A stretch of DNA of 64,000 nt, from positions 68,684,025 to 68,748,024 of the forward strand of contig NC_087064.1 of assembly GCF_963678635.1 (NCBI RefSeq). Direction: 5' to 3'. Source of the stretch: Symsagittifera roscoffensis (lineage: Eukaryota > Xenacoelomorpha > Acoela > Convolutidae). Positions within the stretch are counted from its first letter, which is position 1, and every line of letters begins with the position of its first letter. Shown one piece after another: positions 46,861-57,574 of the stretch. Both the position numbers and the translations under genes were made by a program. The notes beneath the pieces were generated by a model that had not been told where the DNA came from, ran no database searches, and worked only from the letters and a program-made list of their open reading frames with translations.

Positions 46861-47755
46861 TCACTGCCATATTCTTCTGTCAGTTCTATTATTACCCCAA
46901 AACGTCAATAAAAAGTGTAGTTCAAATCCAAATTGCAGTCAAGAATGCCTCAGGCCAATATTAACAAAAATATAAAATAATTAACCGTGGTGGCAAAAGT
47001 TATTGCAATCAATAGGTCCGCTGCTCGGCGGTAATAGCGTTTGATGCATACTTAGAGATCTGAATTAATGATATATCTTTTCTTGCGCTCTCTGAAACAG
47101 TATGCGATCGAAACAAAGAGAAGAAGTTATGAATGACTCTAGTTGTACTTTTTTCTCTCATTTTTGAATACCCCAAGAAAACTCCAAAGCAAATTGAGAA
47201 GCACATAAAAGCCCTATTCGTCTTGATTCGCATCAAATTTCCAAAAACAACTTTAATGTAGAAAAAAGGGTTCATTTTTTTTTCGTTTCTCAGCCTTAAT
47301 GACAGGCGAGCTTAAGAAAAACACGCAATGAGGTACTAAGTTTTAATTCAATATTACTACAATAGTAACGTTATTTTAGCTATGATTCCATCTAGTAGCG
47401 AATTAAGGGGGGGGGGGCGCTCCCCGTTCAGGAGTTCGACACCCTGGCACCCAAAGGGTTTTCAAAACATCCAGATTTAGCTGCCCGACCCTGCCACAGT
47501 CCATCCAATAGTATTTCCCAGAAAAAAGCTATATTAGGCAAAATTTCAATTTTTCCATTTTTTTCTAATCTTTTATAAAAATTTATCTATATTTTTGAAT
47601 TTCTTATCCTTAATCAGCGTGGTCGGATCATTCAGTGCTTCTTGCACAGCAACCGACTAATCTTGCTGAAAAAAGTTGAAGTAGAACAAGCCACACTTCC
47701 TTTTTTGTTAGACTATCGAGTACGTTAAACGAGTTAAAAACTAATTGGTCCGCAT
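46861..47755. other. Gap between BEL-1 and the hAT-like element
   Basis: Includes a minus-strand 88-codon frame (47009-47275) with no motif, a G-run at 47406, and another scrap of the 'cagtgcttcttgcacagcaaccg' repeat at 47630. No firm feature. Confidence 0.45.
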
Positions 47756-48094
47756 CAGGGGCGGATCTAGGATTTTCTCGAGGGGGGGGGGGGGGCGGAT
47801 TTTCAAAAAATTTTCCAAAATTTTGACGACCTTTTTTTTTAGGTCGACCAAATTGATTTTTCGAGCTCTCCCAAAGCACTGTTTTGCCCCTATTTTGGTG
47901 AAACTTTGTGCGCCGCAGGCAAATTTTTGGAAAAAACTGTTAAAAAGCCGTTTTTGGGAACTTTTTGAAAAAAATGGATTTCTGAAAAAGTATCAAAGGG
48001 GGACCTTTTGGGTCGGCAGGCGGTCGAATCCCTGAGGGGTGGAGGCGTCCGTCCAAGCCCCCCGCCCCCCCCCCCCCTTTTAAGTCCGCCCCTG
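47756..48094. mobile_element. hAT-like MITE, 339 bp, with 8-bp target duplication GTCCGCAT
   Basis: Starts CAGGGGCGGATCTAGGATTT, ends AAGTCCGCCCCTG. GTCCGCAT is repeated exactly at 47748-47755 and 48095-48102. Interior blocks ('aggtcgacca', 'gagctctccc', 'cactgttt', 'gggtcggcagg') match the 442-bp element at 9553 in order. No transposase. Confidence 0.93.
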
Positions 48095-48169
48095 GTCCGC
48101 ATTCTTATTTGAAAGTGATCGGAAACTTTTCGAGAGTACGAGCATATTGATATGTAATTTTTAACACAG

Positions 48170-48355
48170 GTGAGGAAAGTGCGAATGATGACTGATAAAG
48201 ATGTGGAGTGGAAGGAATCGACCGCAATTGGCTTGAAACTAATACGATCCGAACAAGACAAGGTCACTAAGAGAAGTGGAAGGAGCTACGCCAGAGAACT
48301 GAAGCTGGTCCGCGACTGGATCAAAAAATTGTTTCCCTCTCATAATGAAAATTAG
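48170..48355 (+). CDS. Candidate terminal exon, basic protein end
   Basis: After the acceptor TTTTTAACACAG (ending 48169) an open frame in phase 0 gives VRKVRMMTDKDVEWKE and later SYARELKLVRDWIKKLFPSH before a TAG. The composition is charged and the base composition markedly less AT-rich than the surroundings, which favours coding. No family is recognised. The phase matches the donor at 41103, so the exon could belong to the 39.87-kb gene; alternatively it is the end of an unseen gene. No AATAAA lies immediately downstream. Confidence 0.45.
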   Translation: MRKVRMMTDKDVEWKESTAIGLKLIRSEQDKVTKRSGRSYARELKLVRDWIKKLFPSHNEN

Positions 48356-48699
48356 ACAAACGAATGCTAAAGCGATTGTTATCCATCCTGAAATATTTAA
48401 CCATGTACTTATATAGATTATATACATATAATATACATCCTAAGTTTTTTGATGTAAGCTTTTTGTTCGGCCATGAAAATCAGTGTACTGAGGTGACCTT
48501 CACAGCACCAGCGATTAACTAGAGAAAAAAAAAGAAAACTCAAGACAAGCCGCTTGCTTCTTGTCGAAGATTTGAACTGAAGAAAAGTAGCTTTATTCTT
48601 TATTTGAACTAGAGAAAATAGACTTCATTCGCTTTTTGTTTGATTACTAAGGATACCGGAGAATAGATCTGATCGGAGAACAGATCCATTTTCAATATT

Positions 48700-48915
48700 A
48701 GTCGTAAGTTAAGATACATTATAAAGTTCAGGTCGTTCTCGCTATGTAATAAAAATAGGGTATAGAGTCTACAAAATATTTGGACACTGAAGATAAATGG
48801 TGAGGTTTCAGTGTGAGTACCATGATAGGAAAAGGGTGAGAAAAAGGGTAGTTTTGACTTTTTTGTGTAGAAAACCATATTTTTTGCACTCGCGCGCTTC
48901 ATCTAATTGGTAATT
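48700..48915. repeat. Diverged relative of the foldback element at 51.6 and 52.5 kb
   Basis: Shares 'ttcaggtc', 'ctcgctatgtaat', 'gggtatagag.ctaca', 'gagaaaaa.ggta' and 'gcgcg.t' blocks in the same order with 51700-51875. Ends are not recognisable. Confidence 0.45.
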
Positions 48916-49689
48916 ATCAATGGTCATTATCAATGCTTAGAATATAACTTGGAAATACTAGAACATGCTTTTGGGTTCAAGTGGTACGGCAATGGAAATA
49001 TTTTTGCACAAAAATGAGTTTTTTCTCTGGAAACTTCAAAAGTATGTTCATAAGTTATGCTCAGCCAGAGCTGAGTAAAGCAAATCTGCATGCATTTTGC
49101 AGTTCTTCAAACTTACGCAAAACACTGAAATTATTGATTAACTTATAGAAGAGCTCCAACAATCTCAGTTTTGCATAGTGCAGTACACAGAAACCAAAAA
49201 TACCGGGTTCTCTGTGCTTAATTGTAGATTTTAGCAACTCCACCTTGTGAAATTCCTTCTAAATTGTAGTCAGTCTTGTGAATAGGGGTTCATTGATAGC
49301 TTTGCGAGTCTTCTCGTCATTCAAATATTTCGTAATCGTGCATCTAAAATGATCTATTATTTGATTAGCTTAAGAAGAATTACAGAAAATTTCATAATTT
49401 CTTCTAAACTCTTGATAGAGAGAGAGGGAGTTTTCACCTCCTTCTTTTATAGATTCAGTGACTGGCTAAACGAAATAATTGAAAAATTTTCCAGGAGATT
49501 ATTGTACAAAAATGTGAAATTTGCACTGCAAACCAAGTTCCGTGGAAAAATTGAAAAGCGGTGTTATAACTGTTTCAATTTCCGGCTTGAAGCTAGTTAG
49601 CAGCATGCTTTTCGTTTTTTCGTTCTTAATTGCAAAATTCTTCAAGGAGTCCCAATATAATTTTTTCCATTTTAGGTATTTTTGAAATT

Positions 49690-49819
49690 TTTAGGAAAAT
49701 TGCAAATTTAAAATTCAGTTCATCTGGAACAACTAAAGGACACTGCACGAAGCTACACAAAGATCGATTTTTCTTATCTTCATTGAAACAAGCCCGAAGA
49801 GAGAAAAAGTTTGGTAAAA
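49690..49819 (+). CDS. Possible internal exon, function unknown
   Basis: Between the acceptor GAAATTTTTAG and a GTGAGT donor at 49820 lies an open stretch that encodes a basic segment (KGHCTKLHKDRF then SLKQARREKKFGK). Splice signals are good, but no neighbouring exon is certain, so this is tentative. The frame before it (49349-49600) may be another exon; it carries DWLNEIIEKF and basic residues but no motif. Confidence 0.25.
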
Positions 49820-49970
49820 GTGAGTATTTTGTAGGGAAAATGGTTTCTGACTTATTTTTTTTGAACTTATCACACCACTCATTTCTGCAGTTGAGTATTC
49901 TTCCTCTTTAAAGTATTTTCGCTTCTTGCCAACTTCTCTCTCTTCTTGTTACCTTGTTTATTATCTTAAA

Positions 49971-50141
49971 ATGTCAAAGATCGTCAAGCTTCTTGACAGC
50001 AAAAAAGTGAAAGTAGTATCTCCTTGCTTCGAATGCGATTTCAAGATGATCTCAATAACCTTCCACAAAAAACAATCAGTTTTTTTTTGGTTGCCAGATG
50101 TTAAAAAACACGCAATGTTGCACTCTGGGTTTGTCTCCTGA
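49971..50141 (+). CDS. Possible 56-residue protein or exon
   Basis: An ATG in the context AAAATGTCA follows a long pyrimidine tract. The frame encodes MSKIVKLLDSKKVKVV, then a C-x2-C pair (PCFEC), and ends with TGA. It is short and unsupported by homology; a chance frame is possible. Confidence 0.22.
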   Translation: MSKIVKLLDSKKVKVVSPCFECDFKMISITFHKKQSVFFWLPDVKKHAMLHSGFVS

Positions 50142-51409
50142 GAAAATGGCAAGACCGTTTTCTCAAAGTTAAGAGATTGTTATGTCCAGCTTTGAATTTC
50201 TGCATATTGAAACTATACTGCCTTTTTAAAGACGTATTGGCAGATCTTGACACATTGAGAAGAGGTAAAGCTGATTTGGATCAGTTGATCAGTTCCAACA
50301 ATTGAAATATAATTGTTAAATGAGTTTCTAATGAAAGCCTCATCAACTACGTTTTTTGAACAAACACAATGGATAGTACACAAGCCATGGCTTCCTGCTT
50401 TTTCCAGCAAGTTTTTTCTACTTCGCAAAGCAAAACTTGGAATTTTTTGATTCGTGGTTTTCAGCTAGATACGGAAGTGTACATCAAAGTTTAGGCATTT
50501 CAGTTTTTTGCTGTGGTGAAACTAAATGAGTTTTCATTATCTTAAGTTTTTATACAAGTACAAAAATTTTTTGAGCAGAGTCATTTCGTTTTTGTGCCAA
50601 ATCTTTTGCAAGTAATTGTTATTGTTATTTGAAGACATTTAGGGCTGATTGATGATCAATTCCACTATTTCCTAGTTTTTCATATTCAGAAAATCTTTTT
50701 ATAAAGGATTTTTGATTCTGAGTTTACTAAGAAAGGCGTCATACGGTAGCAGTTCTGGAAACTCGAGCAATTCAGGGTTCTCAGACCAATCATACAGAAA
50801 GAATTTTTCTGTTTTGCAAGCTTTTTAGGCTTAGAGAAAAAGTTGAGTAACAGTCTTAGATATCACTTCGGTAAAGTACCTAGAAGTGTGAGAGACAAGT
50901 TTTCGAGATTATTATGTTCGTTTATGTACATGACTTATTCACGAAAAAGACGCAGGTGATTTTTAAAAAAATGAATAACTAATTTACTTGTCTATTTGTG
51001 GAGTCACGAATTGTAAAGTTTGAATTGAATGTCTTCTGATTGACTGGCATCTGTCCTTTTATGGTCATGACATCATGTTTTATCAAAATTGACATCACTA
51101 CCCACGCATTTTTCTTTGTATGGTAATGATGTAAATCGTTTTTATAGAAGTCATGTCATTGCCTGCGCAAATTTTCTTTAATGGTGTAGTTGACGAAAAT
51201 TCTACATTTTATTTTGGATATTAGACAACAAATCAGAAATCATTCAGATTTAATATTTAACATTGGATTATTCTACCACAAAAAAAACTTTCTTTACAAG
51301 AGAAAAGAAAAAAATGTTTTGCAGAAAAGAGTCCTCGGACATTCCTACAAGAAAAAAGAAAAATTGTGTCCAAATTAGAGTCCTCTGACTAGGTTAAGAT
51401 CGAATTAGG
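50142..51409. other. Stretch without a recognised gene
   Basis: AT-rich, with only short frames in both directions. No repeat partner noticed inside the window except the short 'tgacatca..ttt' phrases at 51060-51180. Confidence 0.45.
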
Positions 51410-51634
51410 GAAAAATTGATTCAGAAGTATACTCACAAATTTCACTTTGAACAAAATTTTGCTTAACAAAGCTCTGACTCTGAATTGCACATGAAAAAGT
51501 TGGAATTTTAATTGTTCTAAAAAATTCCGAGTTAAATCAAAAAGTCGTATGACAATAAACTGAAGACAGTTGATGTCTTCTACTCAAAACCTACAGCTGT
51601 CAAAATCTGTGTGAAAGCTTTACGTTCCTAAGCA

Positions 51635-51973
51635 GTAGATGTTAGAGCTGAAACGGCTAGGGGGTGCGCGGCTGACCCCATGTACTAACTTACTTTATAG
51701 AATTCAGGTCAGCCACGCTATGTATTTACATTGGGTATAGAGCCTACATTGTATTAAGATGGGAATTGGAATCTTTGAGTAATGCTAAGAGAATGGTAAG
51801 AAAAACGGTATTTTTTGGTTTTTGTGAGATCTCTATTTTTTCTACAAATATCTCGTGGCGCGTTATCTAAATTGTGAGTATAATTGATTTAATACGTGAT
51901 ATGAAATGTATTCCGCATGTTAATACATGGGGTTAGCAACGCACCCCCCAGTTCAGCTCCAAAATCTATTACT
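51635..51973. mobile_element. Foldback/MITE-like element with ~45-bp inverted ends, copy 1
   Basis: The left end GAGCTGAAACGGCTAGGGGG continues TGCGCGGCTGACCCCATGTA; the right end carries the inverse (TACATGGGGTTAGCAACGCA then CCCCCCAGTTCAGCTC). The inverted match extends past GAGCTG into 'agtagat.tta'. No clear target duplication. A diverged relative is at 48.7 kb. Confidence 0.65.
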
Positions 51974-52544
51974 TTTTTTGCATTCATTCTTTAAAAAAAT
52001 TTTCATTGTTCCAAATTTGTTTGATTAGGTTTTGAACAAAGTATCCAGAGATTTGCATTACAAACTTTATGAAAATCGGGCTTTTCGCTCCAATATGCAT
52101 CAAAATCAAAGGATATGACTTTTTTCTCAAAACTCAGCAATTTTTTTGTTGTTTATTAGTAAGAATTCCAATTGATCTCATAAAAAATGCAGAAACTACT
52201 TTTTTAAATCTTATTTTTTTGTTATTTATATCAGTAATTTTTCTGATTTTCACAGCACACAACTTGTGGTCTTTTTATTTTGAGTTTTTTCGTGAGTATA
52301 TTTTTAAATTGGATAGTTGAAGGCGTAATTCAGAAGTGTACTCACAAATTTTACTTTTGAACAAAATTTTGCTTATCAAAGCTCTGACTTTGAATTACAC
52401 ATAAAAAAGATGGAATTTTAATTGTTCTAAGAAATTTCGAGTTAATTCAAAAAGTCGTATGACAAAAAATTGAAGACATATGTTGTCTTCTACTCAAAAC
52501 CTACAGCTGTCAAAATCTGTGTCAAAGCTTTACGTTCCTCAGCA

Positions 52545-52878
52545 GTAGATGTTAGAGCTGAAACGGCTAGGGGGTGCGCGGGTGACCACATGTACTAACT
52601 TACATTGTAGATTTCAGGTCAGCCACGCTATGTATTTACATTGGGTATAGAGCCTAAATTGTATTAAGATAGGAATTAGAATCTTTGAGTAATGCTAAGA
52701 GAATAATAAGAAAAACGGTATTTTTTGGTTTTTGTGAGATCTCTATTTTTTCTACAAATATCTCGTGGCGCGTTATCTAAATTGTGAATATAACTGATTT
52801 AATACGTGATATGAAATCTATTCCGCATAATAATACATGGGGTCAGCAAAGCACCCCCCAGTTCAGCTCCAAAACCTA
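52545..52878. mobile_element. Foldback/MITE-like element, copy 2
   Basis: Same as copy 1, carried along in the tandem duplication; its right end reads GGGGTCAGCAAAGCACCCCC. Confidence 0.65.
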
Positions 52879-53257
52879 TTTCTTTTTTTTTCATTCATTT
52901 ATTAAAAATTTTTCATTGTTCCAAATTTGTTTGATTAGGTTTGGAACAAAGTATCCAGAGATTTGCTTTAAAAACTTTATGAAAATTGGGCTTTTCGCTC
53001 CAATATGCATCAAAACCAAAGCATATGACTTTTTTCTTAAAAATCAGCAATTTGTTTTGTTGTTTATTAGTAAGAATTCTAATTGATCTGATAAAAAAAT
53101 GCAGAAACTACTTTTTTAAATTTTATTTTTTTGTTATTTGTATCAGTAATTTTTCTGATTTTTACAGCACACAACTTATGGTTTTTTATTTTTGAGTTTT
53201 TTTTGTGAATATTTTTTTAAATTGTAAAGTTGAACGCTTAAGAAAGTAAGGTTTTTA

Positions 53258-53450
53258 CTGATTGGGCATGGTAACCAAAAAACAACATAAACGGACATTT
53301 TTGTGATTTGAAGTAAAAAAAATAAATCATCAAATGAAAGTGTTATTCTGATTGGACAAGTCTTTTATTAAAAGTATCCATGAATGAGCTGACATTTGAT
53401 TGGGCACGGCACAGACCAATAAATGTAGTTCTACTCTGATTGGTTAAACC
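53258..53450 (+). promoter_or_regulatory. Cluster of four CCAAT-type boxes (TGATTGG)
   Basis: TGATTGG occurs near 53259, 53349, 53397 and 53437, and a forward CCAAT near 53415, within 200 bp. A series of CCAAT boxes is typical of some animal promoters (for example histone and cell-cycle genes, by general knowledge). An open frame starts just downstream. Confidence 0.35.
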
Positions 53451-53462
53451 CACATTTGAATT

Positions 53463-53810
53463 GAAGGTACTCCTCACCCTCAAGTCAAATCGTTTCACTT
53501 TTCTAGTCAGCTACGGTCAACAAAAATAGTCAAGTCCTCTGGAGTCAATTCTAATCTTCAATCAGCAGCTTCTTTTCCTCTACTCCATCCTAAGCTTTTG
53601 ATTCAAAAGGTTTTTCTCAGTTCTGAAGTACATTTTTTTATTCAGTCATTTTTTTCTGATTCTGTACGGGCTACAGCTTCTGAAGTATTTGTTAACCATT
53701 TGAATGTTCCAGCTCAAGAGGGGCACTTAGTAAAAATCATCAGAAGAGACTTCAGTGAACCTTATCAAATGCATGTACCAATTACCGAGAATCAATTTGA
53801 AGCCATGTAG
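53463..53810 (+). pseudogene. Unrecognised open frame behind the CCAAT cluster
   Basis: About 115 codons are open from 53463 to a TAG at 53808-53810, without an in-frame ATG near the start. The C-terminal half looks protein-like (VNHLNVPAQEGHLVKIIRRD, then EPYQMHVPITENQFEAM). It may be an exon, a pseudogene whose start is damaged, or 5' untranslated sequence reading open by chance. No family is assigned. Confidence 0.25.
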
Positions 53811-54199
53811 ATGTTGTAAGAGAATGCCGGTCACGTTGAGATGTACTATCCCATTTTTTCTGTCTCCAGGTATGTGTTTCAACCTGTGAACGACTTCCTT
53901 TTGCCCTGGGAAGAACAATAATCTGCCAATTATCTAAGTGTAATTGAAGAGGATGGGTCTTGCAGAGCCAACAACTCCGTTGATCAGTACGCCCACAAAA
54001 TCACTGCGATGTAACCAGGAGCAGGTTTGCGCCCCATTGAGATCTTGCAAGACTTTGAAATATCAGCTGTGACAGCTCTTTGATTTGTAAATAAGTTGGT
54101 TGTTGTCCTGAAATTTAATTTTTTGTGCAACTAAAGTTTTACATTTTAAGTAAAAAGCACCAGCAAAATGCTGATTTTACTGGAAAGATGTTCCAATAA

Positions 54200-54600
54200 T
54201 TTTTCATCAAGCTGAAAAACCAAACTGATTTTGTAATTTGCAAAAATGTTCACAACTTGTTTGCGCACATTTTGAAAAAAAAAAACCTAAATGACATCTT
54301 ATAAAAAACAAAAGATTTTTTGCACACATCTTGGAAAACGAAAAAAAAAGTTTGCATCTAAGCGCTAATATAACAAGTTTTTAATCGTAAAAATGTAAAC
54401 AGATGTTTGCACATTTCTCTAATAAGCAAAACACTTTTTGCAAGTGTTTTGGAAAAGTCATTACACTTTCCGACATCTTGTAGAAAATTTAAAACTTTTT
54501 TTTGCGCACCTGTTAATAAAACCATTACAATTTTTGCATCTCACATAGTATTTCACATCATTGTTTGTGCTTATGTTTAAAAAAGTTCAAAAACTCATAC
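54200..54600. repeat. Diverged short repeats (TTTGCGCACAT-type)
   Basis: The phrases 'tttgcgcacattttg', 'tttgcacacatcttgg', 'tttgcacatttct' and 'tttgcgcacctgtt' recur at 40-110-bp spacing with A-rich sequence between. An old, decayed tandem repeat is likely. The region 54600-55430 shows no feature. Confidence 0.4.
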
Positions 54601-55439
54601 ATGGCATGGTCAAATTTGTCTCCTCCGCTGGTTCGAAAAAGTGTTCACGTCTATAGATGACGTATTACAAAAGATAAAAACTGTTATTTCCAGACAAGCT
54701 GACAAACCAAGCGGACAAAAAATTTCTGACATTCCGGAAGTTTGAGATTTTCAGAAAGGGTAGTTCAGATTATTTGCAATCGGCCAATGGAAGTTTTTTT
54801 TAAATTATATGGTGTTCAAAATGGTCCAGAAATTTAGATGTTTTAGAGAACTTGCATTTATTTTTGTCCATTAGTCTATGTAAATTCGAACTTTTACAAA
54901 TTACATGTTGAATGTTAAACATTTTTCATTTCTATCAAGACTTTCTTCAACCAGGAGAAAATTGTTTAATTTGCAGGGTGAGCTGAAAAAAAATTTCTGT
55001 AGACAAAAGTAGTCCAACATTTTTTTCCAAAAGAACTTCATCAAAAAATCAGGGCTCGGCTCTTTTCAAGTCCCTCTTTTTAGTTTTTTTTTTAAAAATT
55101 CAGTAAATGAAAGTTGTGAACTACATTAAAGCGTGTCAATGTGAACATGCAAATACATTTTTACAGCCTTTCTCATATGTAAAAGGACGTGTGAACAGTT
55201 TTTGAGGAGTTTTTTGTTGTAATTTTACTATGGGTGTGAGAAAATTAAAAAAGCCTCAAAATTGCCGTTTTTTTTTTTCATTTTCCCGCGACATTTGACA
55301 CTCAATTTTAAGAAATTTTTCTTACCTTGCCTTAATGGTAAACTATTGAAAACTTGTGAACACATTTGTTCTTCATACCTTACATCGTATCATCAGGCAG
55401 TCAGACAAAATAACCCGTAAGACAACTAAGAAATAGGGA

Positions 55440-56640
55440 GAAATTTAAATTTGGGGGGTGTGGAAAAGAGCCGTCATGCGGATTAATTAGGCCATGATAA
55501 ACCTGATTAATCTTTATACTTAACCTAGTAAATCACTCATTGCACCATAAAATTGATGCTCATGCGAGGTAATGGGCGGACAAAATTGGTTCCTGGTTAG
55601 ATTTGAACGCATCACATTTGTCGTCTCAAACATGGACGTTACTTTTACACTAAATAAAACCATATTGGTACTTTGAACTTGATGTAGTGGCTCATTAACT
55701 TTTACCCTGCATGGGAATTTTCTTCCTTTTTTTTTTTCAAATTTTCGTATTGTCAAGAAAATTGGCATGCTGAATAATTAGAGTTGGCAAACATATTCAG
55801 CCTCCATACTGAACCTAGTAGAACCACCTTGTACACCATAAAAGAGTTCCAGTTTTTCTCTTCATTTTTGAAAATCTTATAGGAAAAACAGCCTAATTAT
55901 TATGTTTAAATATACTTTTTTTCACCAGCCGGCTTTTTTCATCCCCTCACCACCTCCTATGAGCGTCAAATCTATAGTGTAAAGAGTGGGTTTTCACTGT
56001 ATAATATGAAAACTAAAATTGTTTGCCATGGTCGAATTAATTTATGTCAACTTTGGCTCTTTTTCCTCTCCACCTCACACGACCACAACTTTCATGGTGT
56101 AATGAGTAGTTTTGAACGGTTATTTATGAAGACCAAATATGTTTGGCACATCTTAATTAGTCCGCATGTCAATTTTCAAAACGATCGGACAATGTGAACA
56201 GTGAATTTACTATTAAAAAATTGCAGGTGGGAAAAGGAAAAAAGCCTCAACTTTCATACCAACTGGATAATGTGGACTCTAAATTTACTGATAAAACATT
56301 TGCATGTGGGGGTGGAAGGAGGATAAAGAACAAATGGGTGGAGCCGCGTGCAAAAATTGCTGCAGAAATGGACACTGATTTTTTGATTTTGAGCTGATTT
56401 TCTTTATGGTTTTAACGCAATTTGATATCCGCATTTTTAAAGGTTTTGAAATCAAAATTGAACTGAGATGATCGCCTGAAAAAAAAATTGATTGCTCGAG
56501 TTTTTGCCACCAGCCACCCAGTTTTGCTCGAGTTTTTGCCACCAGCCACCCAGTAAAATCACTCGTTACACCATAAAATTGATAGTCGTGTGAGCTGGGG
56601 GGTGGGGGGGGGGGGTTGTAGGAAAAGAGCCAATTTTATC
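55440..56640. repeat. Cluster of small diverged repeats in both orientations
   Basis: A block of about 130 bp built around 'cactca.t.caccataaaa.tga..gtc.tg.gagg' and 'ggaaaagagcc' occurs at 55440-55580 and 56555-56640 in one orientation and at 56035-56180 inverted; a further piece is at 55800-55860. This looks like a MITE-type repeat inserted several times. Confidence 0.55.
56492..56555. repeat. Perfect 32-bp tandem duplication
   Basis: TTGCTCGAGTTTTTGCCACC plus the following 12 bases occur twice in a row, at 56492 and 56524. Confidence 0.9.
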
Positions 56641-56987
56641 AGTAATAAAATTCATTCACAATGTCCAAACGTTACGAATATTCTGGCCTTTTTTATAACT
56701 CGAATAAAAACAGGAAACAGAATCGGTTTAATTCAAGAGAATAAATAAACGGCGAATTTTAGTAATTCATATTGCACGGAATTAGCAACAACATTACACG
56801 TATCAAGTTACAACAGTGGGCTTGTTCACGCCCCGATTTGTGTGATTTATGGGTTTTTTCACAATGAGTTCATACTTAGTTCACGCAGTTTAATTAACAG
56901 AAACTCAATTGCAAACCAATTTTGACCAATTAAAATATTAGCATTTTATGTTCTGTCAGGTTCGGCTCAAATATGATTCTCAAATTA

Positions 56988-57060
56988 AACGGCTTAGGTG
57001 AGAATCGAACCCACGCCGAACTCCCCGGAACGCACTATGTATACGCTGAGCTATATAGCT
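56988..57060 (-). tRNA. tRNA-like sequence (pseudo-tRNA or SINE head)
   Basis: On the minus strand a TAGCTCAGC A-box and a GGTTCGATTCT B-box lie at tRNA-like spacing within 73 nt. The T arm pairs as GTGGG/CTCAC around a TTCGATT loop. The D stem is nearly complete, but the anticodon stem is weak, position 33 of the loop would be G instead of U, and the acceptor ends (AGCTATA against CTAAGCC) do not pair. So it is not a working tRNA as it stands. It lies just beyond the end of the BEL-2 coding region. Confidence 0.35.
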
Positions 57061-57111
57061 GGTATTGCTAAGCAACCATACTGGCATTATACTATACTTT
57101 TAACTTTATTG

Positions 57112-57303
57112 CTATGTAGCATTAACATCTTCCACACCCGAAGGAGCGAGAACCGGAACGAGCTTAACGAGCGGCCGAGTGTAGTTTCCGGAAACGGTCC
57201 ATAGGTTTGCGGAGTGGGCGGTTTTGTCTTTGCCGTAGTTTAGCGACATTATGCGTGCTAGTGGGTAGTGGCCCCTAGGGCTAGTGTATTCAACTAACCA
57301 CAT
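57112..57303 (-). pseudogene. BEL-2 C-terminal tail of polyprotein
   Basis: Reads WLVEYTSPRGHYPLARIM, then YTRPLVKLVPV, the conserved last segment of BEL/Pao polyproteins, before a stop at about 57112. It is in a different frame from the preceding piece. Confidence 0.85.
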
Positions 57304-57574
57304 CTCCCGTTTTCAAAGAGTATTCGGGAGGAGCATGCCAATTAACTCTTTTATTGAGTGTAGGGACGTACTCACTTAACCATTGCTGCCAAATTGCGTT
57401 TGCGTACGACTGCGCACGGGCATAGCGTTTAGAGTGAGAATAGTTTTCACTCGACCTTAGAGACGGAAACGTTAGACTGTGTTTACCTAAGAGGAAATTA
57501 TTCGGCGTCAAAGCCTCAAGACTATCTGGACGGGCGCTTAGTGAACCTTCAACTAGGCACATGGTTGTGTTCAA
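57290..57574 (-). pseudogene. BEL-2 post-integrase domain
   Basis: Contains SLEALTPNNFLLG, a YANAIWQQWLSEYVPTLNKR block and ends in LKTGDVV, all typical of the domain after the integrase core. It overlaps the tail piece by 14 bp in another frame. Confidence 0.88.

Larger units (their letters stand above)
51410..53220. repeat. Two tandem copies of a ~911-bp unit
   Basis: The phrase 'tcagaagt.tactcacaaatt' occurs at 51420 and 52331, and 'ccaaatttgtttgattaggtt' at 52011 and 52921. The copies differ by roughly 6-8%. Each copy contains the foldback element described next. Confidence 0.93.
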
